The translations under genes and the position numbers were made by a program. 55,074 nucleotides of DNA, taken from Streptomyces sp. OR43 (GTDB lineage Bacteria; Actinomycetota; Actinomycetes; Streptomycetales; Streptomycetaceae). The DNA is taken from the NCBI RefSeq assembly GCF_008042275.1, contig NZ_RDBK01000043.1, positions 277,854-332,927 on the forward strand, read 5' to 3'. Every line of letters starts with the position of its first letter. Positions within the stretch are counted from its first letter, which is position 1. Below the pieces are notes generated by a model. That model was not told the origin of the DNA, did not search any database, and was given only the letters and a program-made list of their open reading frames with translations. Of the stretch, positions 15,146 through 24,700 are shown piece after piece.

Positions 15146-16128
15146 AGGGCGGCCCTCTCCTTGAGCGGCTCCCACCAGGAGCGGTTGTCGCGGTACCAGC
15201 GCACGGTCTCGGCGAGCCCGGTACGGAAGTCCTTGCGGGGCTCGTAACCGAGCTCCTCGCGGATCCGGGTGCAGTCGACGGAGTAGCGCCGGTCGTGGCC
15301 CTTGCGGTCCTCGACGTGGATGACGTCGGTGTCCCAGTCGGCGTCGCACGCCTCCAGGAGCAGCCGGGTGAGCTCCTTGTTGGAGAGCTCGGTGCCGCCG
15401 CCGATGTTGTAGACCTGGCCCGCGCGGCCCTTGGTGCGGACGAGCTCGATGCCCTGGACGTGGTCGTCGATGTGCAGCCAGTCGCGGACGTGGGCGCCGT
15501 CGCCGTAGAGCGGGACCGGCCTGCCCTCCAGCAGGTGGGTGACGAAGAGCGGGATGACCTTCTCGGGGAAGTGGTGGTGCCCGTAGTTGTTGGAGCAGCG
15601 GGTCACCCGCACGTCGAGTCCGTGGGTGCGGTGGTAGGACAGCGCGACCAGGTCACTCGACGCCTTGGAGGCGGAGTACGGGGAGTTGGGCGCGAGCGGT
15701 TCGCTCTCGCTCCAGGAGCCTTCGTCGATCGATCCGTAGACCTCGTCGGTGGAGATGTGCACGAAGGTCCGCACGCCCGCCAGGTGCGCGGCGTGGACGA
15801 GGGTGTGGGTGCCCAGGACGTTCGTACGCACGAACTCGGCGCCGCCGTCGATGGAGCGGTCCACATGGGATTCGGCGGCGAAGTGCACCACCTGGTCGTG
15901 CCCGGCCATCAGGCCGTCGGCCAGTTCCGCGTCACAGATGTCGCCCTGGACGAACGAGAAGCCGGGGTGGCCGCGCACGGCGTCGAGGTTGGCCGGGTTT
16001 CCCGCGTACGTGAGCTTGTCGAGCACGGTCACGGCCACGTCGCCGGGGCCGTCCGGGCCCAGCAGCGTACGGACGTAGTGGGAGCCGATGAAGCCGGCGC
16101 CGCCGGTCACCAGGAGGCGGGTCGTCAT
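15142..16128 (-). CDS. rfbB: dTDP-glucose 4,6-dehydratase
   Basis: The protein has 328 residues, full length. The short-chain dehydrogenase NAD motif is GGAGFIGSHYVR. Dehydratase-specific motifs are HFAAESHVDRSI, HISTDEVYGSI and SPYSASKASSD (Tyr151, Lys155). RRYSVDCTRIREELGY closes the fold. It makes dTDP-4-keto-6-deoxyglucose. ATG overlaps the rfbA stop (ATGA) and its own stop overlaps the rfbD start, so rfbA-rfbB-rfbD form one tightly coupled operon. Confidence 0.97.
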   Translation of the reverse strand: MTTRLLVTGGAGFIGSHYVRTLLGPDGPGDVAVTVLDKLTYAGNPANLDAVRGHPGFSFVQGDICDAELADGLMAGHDQVVHFAAESHVDRSIDGGAEFVRTNVLGTHTLVHAAHLAGVRTFVHISTDEVYGSIDEGSWSESEPLAPNSPYSASKASSDLVALSYHRTHGLDVRVTRCSNNYGHHHFPEKVIPLFVTHLLEGRPVPLYGDGAHVRDWLHIDDHVQGIELVRTKGRAGQVYNIGGGTELSNKELTRLLLEACDADWDTDVIHVEDRKGHDRRYSVDCTRIREELGYEPRKDFRTGLAETVRWYRDNRSWWEPLKERAAL

Positions 16129-17195
16129 GAGGAGATCTGCACCTTGCTGTGGTCGCCGAGGACGAGTCGGTGGGCGGAGGGGCTCCGGGGCGCGGGGGTC
16201 ACCTCGACCTCGTGGCCGATGAGGGAGGCCTCGACGCGGCGGACGCCGTCGATGGAGGCACCGCGCAGGACGATGGAGTACTCGATCTCGCTGTCCTCGA
16301 TCCGGCAGTCGTGGGCGACCGAGGTGAACGGTCCCACGTAGGCGTCGCTGATCACCGAGCGGGCGCCGATGATGGCGGGGCCGACGATCCGGCTGCGGGT
16401 GACCCTGGCTCCGGGCTCGATCCGGACCCGGCCGATGATCTCGCTCTCGTCGTCGACGTGGGCGCCGCGCGTGCAGGGCTCGACGGTCTCCAGCACGGTG
16501 CGGTTGACCTCCAGCATGTCGGTGACGTTGCCGGTGTCCTTCCAGTATCCGCGGATCGTGGTGGAGCGGACGTCCCGCTCCTGGTCGATCAGCCACTGGA
16601 TGGCGTGGGTGATCTCCAGCTCGCCGCGCCAGGACGGGCGGATGGAGCGGACGGCCTCGTGGATGACCTTGGTGAAGAGGTAGACGCCGACGAGCGCCAT
16701 GTCGCTCTTGGGCTCCTTCGGCTTCTCCTCCAGGGCCACGACCCTGCCGTCCCCGTCGAGTTCGGCGACGCCGAAGGCGGTCGGGTCGGGCACTTGGGTC
16801 AGCAGGATCTGGGCGTCGGGCCGGTCCGCGCAGAAGCCCTCGACCAGTCCGGCGATCCCGCCGACGATGAAGTTGTCGCCGAGGTACATGACGAAGTCGT
16901 CTTCGCCCAGGAAGCGCTGGGCGATCAGGACCGCGTGGGCGAGGCCGAGCGGTTCGGACTGCGGGATGTAGGTGACGTCGATCCCGAACCGGGATCCGTC
17001 GCCGACCGCCGCCCGGATCTCCTCCTCGGTGTCGCCCACGATGATGCCGACGTCGGTGATGCCCGCTTCCGCGATGGCTTCGAGCCCGTAGAACAGCACC
17101 GGTTTGTTCGCCACCGGGACCAGTTGTTTGGCCGAGGTATGAGTGATGGGACGAAGCCGGGTGCCTGCCCCACCGGAAAGTACGAGAGCCTTCAC
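16125..17195 (-). CDS. rfbA: Glucose-1-phosphate thymidylyltransferase, long form
   Basis: The protein has 356 residues. The nucleotidyltransferase signature GGAGTRLRPITHTSAKQLVP lies at residues 8-27, with YLGDNFIVGG and EEKPKEPKSDMALVGVYLF further on. Beyond about residue 240 it has a hexapeptide-repeat, left-handed beta-helix domain (GARVTRSRIVGPAIIGARS). This is the longer, StrD-like form common in actinomycetes, not the roughly 290-residue allosteric RmlA. It activates glucose 1-phosphate with dTTP. It is the first gene of the rfbABD operon. Its promoter should lie in the 325-base region to its right, next to mobile-element debris. Confidence 0.95.
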   Translation of the reverse strand: MKALVLSGGAGTRLRPITHTSAKQLVPVANKPVLFYGLEAIAEAGITDVGIIVGDTEEEIRAAVGDGSRFGIDVTYIPQSEPLGLAHAVLIAQRFLGEDDFVMYLGDNFIVGGIAGLVEGFCADRPDAQILLTQVPDPTAFGVAELDGDGRVVALEEKPKEPKSDMALVGVYLFTKVIHEAVRSIRPSWRGELEITHAIQWLIDQERDVRSTTIRGYWKDTGNVTDMLEVNRTVLETVEPCTRGAHVDDESEIIGRVRIEPGARVTRSRIVGPAIIGARSVISDAYVGPFTSVAHDCRIEDSEIEYSIVLRGASIDGVRRVEASLIGHEVEVTPAPRSPSAHRLVLGDHSKVQISS

Positions 17196-17520
17196 TGATC
17201 TGCCCCACGATGAGTCGGCGGTCCTGTCGCAGCTGCGACCTACCGGGTGACCTTAGTCAGGTCCGCGCGCTCATCCGCGGCGAAACAGCTCCGCCGACCC
17301 GCTTAGCGACTCGTCCGGAGGAAAAGCGGCGGCCCCCCGTAACCATTCCGCCTCGTTTCGCTCCTGTCGGTTCACGAAATGCGTCACACCGGCGTGTGGC
17401 GTCGAACTCGATATCGAATTCTCCGCAATTCGCTTTACCCCGCGGCCAAAGGCCCCACGGGCTTTCGTTCGGATCATGCCGGGCCGCGCGAGCCCGGCAC
17501 GACCCGAACGACGGACCTAG
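17196..17520. other. 325-base intergenic stretch between rfbA and the IS remnant
   Basis: It includes the upstream region of rfbA, a comparatively AT-rich patch around 17395-17445 containing GATATCGAATTC, and a strong hairpin at 17466-17510 next to the element. No gene was found. The base composition differs from the flanking genes, consistent with acquired or decayed DNA. Confidence 0.55.
17466..17510. terminator. Two-step hairpin at the left border of the IS remnant
   Basis: CGTTCGG (17466-17472) pairs with CCGAACG (17504-17510), and TGCCGGGC (17477-17484) pairs with GCCCGGCA (17492-17499). It could be a terminator or part of an older repeat into which the IS landed. Confidence 0.5.
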
Positions 17521-17994
17521 GTGTATTGCCCTGTGAGGTTGGGGACGCGGCTGGCGGGTGGTTTGCCGGCGAGCGCGGTGTGGCCGCGGTGGTGATTGTA
17601 GGAGTGGAGCCAGTGGGGGAAGGCGTCGCGTCGTTCGTGTTCTGATCGGTAGGGCTTTGCGTAGGCCCATTCGTCGAGCAGGGTGCGGTTGAGGCGTTCG
17701 ACCTTGCCGTTGGTCTGTGGCCGGTAGGGCCGGGTTCGCTTGTGGGTGATCCCGGCCGCCGTCAGGGTCTCTCGCCAGAGGTAGGACTTGTAGCAGGCGC
17801 CGTTGTCGGTCAGGACCCGTGTCCGCCATCCCGGCCTCGCCCAGGGCCCGGTAGCGGCCGGCCCACCGCTGGGCGGTGGTCGGGGAGACCTGGAATCGTT
17901 CCGCGGCCCGGCGAAGCGGCCAGCCGTCCTCGACCACACAGCGGGCCAGCCGCAGCCGTCCGGTCTCGGTCAGGGGTGCATTACGGTGGGGCAC
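17517..17994 (-). pseudogene. IS481-family transposase, deleted and frameshifted
   Basis: The N-terminal part starts at GTG 17994 and encodes HRNAPLTETGRLRLARCVVE, then WPLRRAAERFQVSPTTAQRW and YRALGEAGMAD, the helix-turn-helix of IS481 transposases. At about 17820 it is joined, in another frame, to the end of the DDE core: RVLTDNGACYKS, RPYRPQTNGKVERLNRTLLD, and then YNHHRGHTALAGKPPASRVP. The central catalytic core with the first Asp is missing, so the gene is dead. The stop codon TAG is supplied by the CTAG flank at 17517-17519, so the reading frame ends exactly at the element border. Confidence 0.9.
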
Positions 17995-18115
17995 GAGGGC
18001 CTTTCTGGTCGGTGTAGACGTCGCAATCCACACCGAACCCGGAAGGCCCTCACCCGTTCAAGATCCCTCAGTCGAGACCTGCATCACCCGTCCACAACCT
18101 CCCGGGACAGAACAC
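17521..18115 (-). mobile_element. IS481-family insertion sequence, internally deleted
   Basis: The element spans 595 bases with imperfect terminal inverted repeats (17521-17546 against 18090-18115, 20 of 26 bases identical, GTGT...AGGTTG.GGAC). CTAG flanks both ends (17517-17520 and 18116-18119), fitting the known preference of IS481 for NCTAGN targets. A complete IS481-type element is about 1.0-1.1 kb, so roughly 500 bases are missing from the middle. It cannot move on its own. Confidence 0.85.
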
Positions 18116-18222
18116 CTAGTAGCTCCGCTACGAGACCATTGCCGCGCCTTGCGATCGCACGCACCAGACGCCGCCGGGCCCGCCCTTCGGGCGGACGGCG
18201 CTACTTTCACAACACGCCCTAG
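18116..18222. repeat. CTAG-bounded 107-base element, possible MITE remnant
   Basis: Between the IS end and galE lies a stretch with CTAG at both ends. Read on the minus strand it begins GGGCGTGTTGTGAAAGTAGC. It contains a hairpin (CCGCCC/GGGCGG, 18180-18194), then ends CGTAGCGGAGCTACTAG. I recall short non-autonomous elements in Streptomyces with similar GGCGTGTTG..GAAAG ends, so this may be one end of such an element broken by the IS. The galE stop codon TAG lies inside the right CTAG. Confidence 0.45.
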
Positions 18223-19190
18223 GGGTGGCGCAGGCGCCAGCCCTGCCAGGCGGACTCGATCATCTCGTCGACGCCGTACCGGGCCGACCAGCCCAGTTCC
18301 GCGCGGATGCGGTCCGCGCCCGCGACCACGCGAGCCGGGTCGCCGGCGCGGCGGGGCGCCACCTCGGGGGTGATGTCCCCGTGGTCCGTCGCCTTGAGGA
18401 TGCGGTCGACCATCTCGCGCACCGAGCTGCCCTCGCCGCGGCCGATGTTCAGCGTGAGGTCCGTGCCGGGCTCGGCCTCCTCCAGCCGGCGGGCGGCGGC
18501 GAGGTGGGCGGAGGCGATGTCCTCCACGTGGATGTAGTCGCGGACGCAGGTGCCGTCGGGCGTCGCGTAGTCGTCGCCGAAGATCCGCGGGCCCTCGCCG
18601 GCCTCCAGCCGCTCGAAGACCATCGGGATGAGGTTGAACACGCCGGCGTCGGCGAGCTCCGGCGAGGCCGCACCGGCGACGTTGAAGTAGCGCAGGGACG
18701 CGCAGCGCAGTCCGTGGGCCCGGGCGGCGGCGTGGATCAGCCATTCGCCGACGAGCTTGGTCTCCCCGTACGGGCTCATCGGCGCGCAGGGGGTGTCCTC
18801 CGTGACGAGGTCCACGTCGGGCATGCCGTAGACGGCGGCCGACGAGGAGAACACCAGCCGGTCGACTCCCGCCGCGACCATGCTCTCCAGCAGCACCTCC
18901 AGACCGGTCACGTTCTCCCGGTAGTAATAGAGGGGGCGCTCGACGGACTCGCCGACCTGCTTCTTGCCTGCGACATGCACCACACCCGTCACGGTGTGGT
19001 CACGGATCGCGGCGTCCAGGGCCTGCCGGTCCAGCACGCTGCCGGTGACCAGGGGCACACCGTCGGGCACGCTCGCCGCGGTCCCCGTGGAAAGGTCGTC
19101 GTACACGACCACCCGCAGTCCGCCGGCGAGCATCGCCCGCACGACGTGCGCACCTATGTATCCGGCCCCACCCGTAACCATCCAGGTCAT
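18219..19190 (-). CDS. galE: UDP-glucose 4-epimerase
   Basis: The protein has 323 residues. GGAGYIGAHVVR binds NAD, SSSAAVYG and SPYGETKLVGE supply the catalytic Ser and Tyr141-x3-Lys145, and LRYFNVAGA and DGTCVRDYIHVED complete the GalE pattern. It interconverts UDP-glucose and UDP-galactose and so can supply UDP-galactose to the neighbouring glycosyltransferases. The last residues are RLRHP and the TAG stop coincides with a CTAG that borders mobile-element debris, so the native 3' end may have been reset by an insertion. It is divergent from the large glycosyltransferase at 19513. Confidence 0.95.
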   Translation of the reverse strand: MTWMVTGGAGYIGAHVVRAMLAGGLRVVVYDDLSTGTAASVPDGVPLVTGSVLDRQALDAAIRDHTVTGVVHVAGKKQVGESVERPLYYYRENVTGLEVLLESMVAAGVDRLVFSSSAAVYGMPDVDLVTEDTPCAPMSPYGETKLVGEWLIHAAARAHGLRCASLRYFNVAGAASPELADAGVFNLIPMVFERLEAGEGPRIFGDDYATPDGTCVRDYIHVEDIASAHLAAARRLEEAEPGTDLTLNIGRGEGSSVREMVDRILKATDHGDITPEVAPRRAGDPARVVAGADRIRAELGWSARYGVDEMIESAWQGWRLRHP

Positions 19191-19512
19191 TCTGTGCGTC
19201 TCTCCCTCTGTACATGGTGCTGCCGTGCGCCATCCGCCGACAGGTTCACCTTACGTGCACGCAAAACCGAATCAGACAAATAGTCGTCAACCGTATTATC
19301 GTGCGACATGAAGCCGTGCATGGTCTGACACCCGGGGAACACCACGGGTGAAGCCGGGCAGTCATGGATGAAGCCGGGGCAAACACAAGGCCACGGCGGG
19401 TGGATGTCGATCAATTACGCTGTTCAGGTGCTCAGGCCCTCCCCCACGATTCCGCGGTGCGAATCGGTGCCTGCGCACAGACCCTGCAGACAGCTCTCTG
19501 GACTGGTGAAGG
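19191..19512. other. 322-base divergent intergenic region between galE and the glycosyltransferases
   Basis: No gene was seen. It is less GC-rich around 19255-19305 and holds three TGAAGCCGKG direct repeats at 19309, 19349 and 19369, spaced 40 and 20 bases. It must contain the promoters for galE (left) and the glycosyltransferase pair (right). Confidence 0.6.
19309..19379. promoter_or_regulatory. Three phased direct repeats, possible operator
   Basis: TGAAGCCGTGC, TGAAGCCGGGC and TGAAGCCGGGG start at 19309, 19349 and 19369. Spacings of 40 and 20 bases, near whole helical turns, place the copies on the same DNA face. They lie in the divergent region upstream of both galE and the wall-polymer glycosyltransferases. 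No regulator is identified. Confidence 0.35.
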
Positions 19513-21744
19513 ATGCCTCGACTGACACTCATCGTGCCTGCGTACAACGTGCAGGCGTATGTTCGGGAGTGCCTCGACTCCGTGCTGCAGCAGGACTTCA
19601 CCGACTTCGAGGTCGTCGCCGTGGACGACTGCTCGCCGGACGGCTCCGGCGCCGTCCTCGACGAGTACGCGGAGCGCGACCCCCGGGTGCGCGTACTCCA
19701 CCTCGGCGAGAACGCGGGGCCCGGCCACGCCCGTAACGCCGGGATGGACGTGGCGACCGGCGACTATCTGCTCTTCCTCGACGGTGACGACACGCTGGCA
19801 CCCGGCTCGCTGAGCGGCATCGCCGGACGCCTGGACGCGACCGACGGCCCCGACATCCTGGTCTACGACTACGCGCACAGCTTCTGGGACGGCCGGCTGC
19901 AGCCCGGCAAGCGGGCGGACCTCCTCGGCGGCACCGAGCCCGCCGTGTTTGCCCTGTCGGAGCGGCCCGCGCTGCTCGGTCTGCCGCGATTCGCCTGGAA
20001 CAAGGCCTACCGTCGCGATTTCGTCGAGGCGCACGGATTCCGCTTCCCGTCGGGGCACTACGAGGACGTCCCCTGGACGTACACCACCCTGGTCACGGCG
20101 GAAAGCATCGCGCTGCTCGACCGCGTCTGCGTGCTCCACCGGCAGCGACGCGAGGGCGGAAACACCCTCGGCGCGGCCGGCCGCGGGCCTTTCGATGTAT
20201 GCGACCAGTACGACCGCGTATTCACCTATCTGGACGAGCATCCGGAATTCGATTCCTGGCGCCCCGCCCTTTTCCGCACCATGGTCGACCACTACCTCAC
20301 GGTGCTGGAGAAGCCGGGCCGCCTCCCCAGGAATGCCCGGGCCGAATTCTTCCACCGCGCGGCCGCCGACTACAACCGCCGGCTGCCCGAGGGATTCGAA
20401 CGTCCGGGCGGTGCCCGCGGTTACCAGTACGCGATGCTCGGCAGGGACTCCTATCCGGCGATGACCGGTGTTACGCGGGCGAACCAGGTGCGTACACGGA
20501 CCCGGGCGAGCAACACCCGGCGCATCAGCCGGGCCAAGCGGGCCGCGATGCGGATGATCTACCAGTCCCAGCTGCGGCTGCCCCTGGACGAGAACCTCGC
20601 GGTCTTCTCCGCCTACTGGGGCCGCGGCTACGCGTGCAACCCCGCGGCCATCGACGCGGAACTGGCCCGCCTGGCCCCGCACATCCGCCGGGTCTGGACC
20701 GTGCGCGCCGAGCATGTGAGCCGGGTGCCCAAGGGTGTCGAGGTGGCCGTCGTCGGCTCCCGCGAGTACTGGACGGCGCTGGCCCGCGGCACGTACTTCA
20801 TCAACAACGTGAACTTCGCGGACTCGCTGATCAAGCGCCCGGGCCAGATCCACCTGCAGACCCATCACGGCACCCCGCTGAAGACGATGGGCCTCGACCA
20901 GGCCGACTACCCGGCCTCCACGAACATGGACATGGCGGACCTGCTCAGGCGCTGCGACCGCTGGGACTACAGCGTCACGTCCAATCGCCACTCCACCACC
21001 GTGTGGGAGCGGGTCTACCCGTGTTCCTACACCTCGCTGGAGACGGGCTACCCGCGCAACGACGTCCTGATCAACGCGGGCGCCGGAGAGGTCGCGCGGG
21101 CCCGCCGCGAGCTCGGTGCGGCGGACGGTTCCACGGTCTTCCTGTACACGCCGACCCACCGCGAGTACCAGAAGGAGTTCTCGCCCCGGATCGACCTCGC
21201 GAAGCTGGCCGAGGAACTGGGCCCGGACGTCACCCTGCTGGTGCGCGGCCACTACTTCTACAAGCCCACCGGCAGGCTTGCCGAGCTCCAGGCCAGCGGC
21301 CGGGTGATCGACGTCTCCGCGCACCCGTGCGTGGAGGAGCTCTACCTCGCGGCCGACGCCATGATCACCGACTACTCGTCGGCCATGTTCGACTACGCCA
21401 ACCTCGACCGGCCGATCGTGATCTTCGCGGACGACTGGGAGACCTACAAGGTCGTCCGGGGCACCTACTTCGACCTGATGGCCGAGCCTCCCGGGGCCGT
21501 TGCCACCACCCAGGCGCAGCTCACCGATATCCTCCGCTCCGACGAGTGGCGGAGCGAGGAGTCCGCGGCTCTGCGGGACACGTTCCGTAAGCGCTTCTGC
21601 GACTTCGACGACGGCCGTGCGGCCGAGCGCGTCGTGCGCACCGTGTTCCTCGGCGAAGAGGAACCACTCCCCGTCACACCGCTTGCCGAGCGCACTCCGG
21701 CACCTTCCCCAACCCAGGCGCTCGAACTGGTCGAGCGGGTCTGA
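19513..21744 (+). CDS. GT2 glycosyltransferase fused to CDP-glycerol glycerophosphotransferase-like domain
   Basis: The protein has 743 residues. Residues 1-230 form a GT-A family 2 domain with PAYNVQAYVRECLDSVL, VDDCSPDGS (38-45) and DGDD (90-93). A linker of about 100 residues leads to a TagB/TagF-type domain from about 360 to 710, with HHGTPLK near 451, ETGYPRND, and ITDYSSAMFDY near 618-628. Such fusions add a sugar and a polyol-phosphate alternately, so this enzyme could build a phosphodiester-linked wall polymer in the cytoplasm. It is followed 22 bases later by a second protein of the same design. GAAGG touches the ATG, an oddly short spacing, so translation may be leaderless or the start inexact. 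Confidence 0.9.
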   Translation: MPRLTLIVPAYNVQAYVRECLDSVLQQDFTDFEVVAVDDCSPDGSGAVLDEYAERDPRVRVLHLGENAGPGHARNAGMDVATGDYLLFLDGDDTLAPGSLSGIAGRLDATDGPDILVYDYAHSFWDGRLQPGKRADLLGGTEPAVFALSERPALLGLPRFAWNKAYRRDFVEAHGFRFPSGHYEDVPWTYTTLVTAESIALLDRVCVLHRQRREGGNTLGAAGRGPFDVCDQYDRVFTYLDEHPEFDSWRPALFRTMVDHYLTVLEKPGRLPRNARAEFFHRAAADYNRRLPEGFERPGGARGYQYAMLGRDSYPAMTGVTRANQVRTRTRASNTRRISRAKRAAMRMIYQSQLRLPLDENLAVFSAYWGRGYACNPAAIDAELARLAPHIRRVWTVRAEHVSRVPKGVEVAVVGSREYWTALARGTYFINNVNFADSLIKRPGQIHLQTHHGTPLKTMGLDQADYPASTNMDMADLLRRCDRWDYSVTSNRHSTTVWERVYPCSYTSLETGYPRNDVLINAGAGEVARARRELGAADGSTVFLYTPTHREYQKEFSPRIDLAKLAEELGPDVTLLVRGHYFYKPTGRLAELQASGRVIDVSAHPCVEELYLAADAMITDYSSAMFDYANLDRPIVIFADDWETYKVVRGTYFDLMAEPPGAVATTQAQLTDILRSDEWRSEESAALRDTFRKRFCDFDDGRAAERVVRTVFLGEEEPLPVTPLAERTPAPSPTQALELVERV

Positions 21745-21766
21745 CCCGAAAGGAATGCCGAAAAAC

Positions 21767-24700
21767 ATGACCCCCCGGCTCAGTGTCATCGTGCCCGTGT
21801 ACAACGTCGAGGAGTACCTCGAGGCCTGCCTCGACTCGGTGGAGGCACAGACCTTCAGCGACCTGGAAGTCGTCATGGTCGACGACGGCTCCACCGACGG
21901 CTCGGCTGCGATAGCCGCCGCCTTCGCCGAGCGCGACCCGCGCTTCCGGCTGGTGACGAAGGAGAACGGCGGCCTCGGCTCGGCCCGCAACGCGGGTCTG
22001 GCCGACATGGCGCCGGAGAGCGAGTACTTCGCCTTCCTCGACAGCGATGACGTCATCCCGCCGGACGCCTACCGCATGATGGTCGCCAGTCTCGACGACA
22101 CCGGTTCCGACTTCGCCACCGGCAACGTGTTCCACGTCAAGGGCGAGCGGTCCTGGCAGGTGCCGCTCCTGAAGATGCTGGCCGGCGAGGCCCGCAAGCG
22201 CACCCATATCTCCGAGTACCCCAAGCTCGTCGCGGACCGCATCTCCTGCAACAAGGTCTGGCGCCGCACCTTCTGGGAGAAGAACGGCTTCGCGTTCCCC
22301 GAGGGCGTGCTCTACGAGGACAGCGCCGTGGTGCTGCGTGCCCACTACCTGGCCGACGCCATCGACCTGATCGGCGAGCCCGTCTACTACTGGCGGCAGC
22401 GCGAGGGCGAGGCCGCCCCGTCGATCACCCAGCGCCGCACCGACCCGCAGGGCGTCCGCGACCGGGTCGCCGCCTGTGAGTCCGTGACCCAGTTCCTCGC
22501 CGACCGCCCCGGCCCCCAGTGGGCCCAGTTCAAGCGGGAGTACGACGCCCGCGTGCTCCGGGACGACCTGCGCATCTTCCTCAACGTCGTGCCGGACGGC
22601 GACGGCGAGTACCGCGAGGCCTTCCTCGTGGCCGCCAACCGCTACCTCGACCAGGTCGACCCGCAGGTCCTGGACGAGCTGCCCGCCGTGCTGCGCGTGC
22701 AGTACGCGCTGGTGCGCCGCGGCGCGATCTCCGAGCTGATCGACCTCCTCGCCGACCAGCGGCGCCGTGAGCCGGTCGAGGTCAGCGGCTTCCTGCGCAA
22801 GTACGCCGGATTCAAGGCCCTGGACCGCAGCGATGTCACGCTCTCCCGCAAGACCCTGCGCATCGACAAGGACCTGGAGCTCAGGACCCCGCTGGTCGGT
22901 GTGGAGTGGCAGAAGGGCAAGCTGCTGCTGACCGGCGATGCCTGGATAGACAAGATCGACATCCCGAACCGGCGCAGCACCGCCAAGTTCATCCAGATCA
23001 AGAAGGGCGGTTCCCGCCGCCGCCTGATCTTCCCCGCGAAGAACGTCTTCCGCCCGGGCCGCACGTCGGACACGTGGCAGAAGCGCTACAACTACGACTG
23101 GTCCGGCTGGGAGTTCTCCTTCGACCCCGCCAAGCTCCGCCACAACGGGCAGTGGGAGGAGGGCATCTGGCACATCGGCGTGATCGTCATGAGCTCCGGT
23201 CTCCTGCGCCGCCGGGGCATCCAGTCGAACGGCGGCAGTGCCGCCAACTTCCCGCCCTACCAGTGGCTCGACAAGAACTTCCGGATGCTGCCGAGCGTCG
23301 AGGGCGCCGCGCTCAAGCTGCGCATCGAGCGGGTCGACGCGCTGGTGACCGGCCGGGAGCTGGACGGCGACCGGGTCGTGGTCCGGGGCGAGATCCGTAC
23401 CCCGCTGGCAAGCGGCGAGAGCGTCACCCTTCAGGTCTCCAACCAGTCCAGCGGTGACGTCCGGCGCTACCCGGTCACGGTTGACGACGAGCGCAACGGC
23501 GCCCACGCCTTCCGCGTCGAGGTTCCGCTCGCCGACGTCGCCCTGGTCACCGCCGAGAGCACTGACGGCCACGCCCAGCCCCGGGTCCGCAACTGGTCCA
23601 CCGCCCTGATGGTCTCCGGACCCGACGAGACCGCGGAACCGCGCCGGCTGAGCCCCGTCGTCCAGGAGGGCATCGAGGACGCCCGCTTCCAGCTGCCCGC
23701 GAGCCTGGGCCGGCAGGCGGGCCGTCACGAGCTGGCGGTCATCGCCGGTCACAACGGCTACCTCAAGTTCCGCGGCCAGACCGAGCGTGCCGTGATGACG
23801 AAGGTGAGCGAGCGGGACGGCAAGCTCGTCCTGTCCGGTCACGCGCCGGCTCACCTGGTCGGGTCCGAGCTGCTGCTGAAGGCCAAGGGCCGGTTCGACG
23901 AGCGCCTGGTTCCCGTCGACTGGACCGCCGACGGCACGTACGAGACGGCCTTCGACCCCTCGACGCTGGGCGGCGGCGCCCAGGGCACGATCCCGCTCAA
24001 GGCCGGCCGGTGGAACTTCTTCCTCCGCCAGGCCGACGGTCCGGACGTCGAGTTCGTCATCGACCGGCTCGCCTCGGACCAGTTCCCGCTGCACACCACG
24101 CTGAGGGGCCGCCGGTACTGGCTCGAGGCCCGCTGGCACGACTTCCCGCAGCTCAACTGCCGTTCGGAGCTGGCCGATGTGGAGCGCGGGCCGTTCCGCC
24201 AGGCACAGTTGCGCCGTGAGGTGTACGAGGCCAAGTGTCTGGAGCCGCTGCGCGACCAGGTGTTCTACCTGAGCTACAACGGCAAGCAGTACTCGGACAG
24301 CCCGCGTGCCATGCACGAGGAGCTGGTGCGCCGGGGCGCCGACCTCAAGCACCTGTGGGCGGTCCGCGACGGCCAGGTGGAGCTGCCGCCGACGGCCGAG
24401 AAGGTCCGTATGTGGGGCACCGAGTGGTTCGACGCGCTGGCCTCCAGCAAGTACATCGTGACCAACGCGCACCTTCCCGAGTGGGTCGTCCGGCGTCCGG
24501 GACAGGTCATCGTCCAGACCTGGCACGGCACGATGCTCAAGAAGATCGGTCATGACATCGACACGCTCCACTTCGACAAGGAGTACCAGAAGCGTCTGGA
24601 GCTCGAAGCGAAGAACTGGAGCATGCTCGTCTCCTCCAACCGCTTCAGCACACCGATCCTGAAGCGGGCCTTCTCCTACGACGGAGAGATCCTGGAGGCC

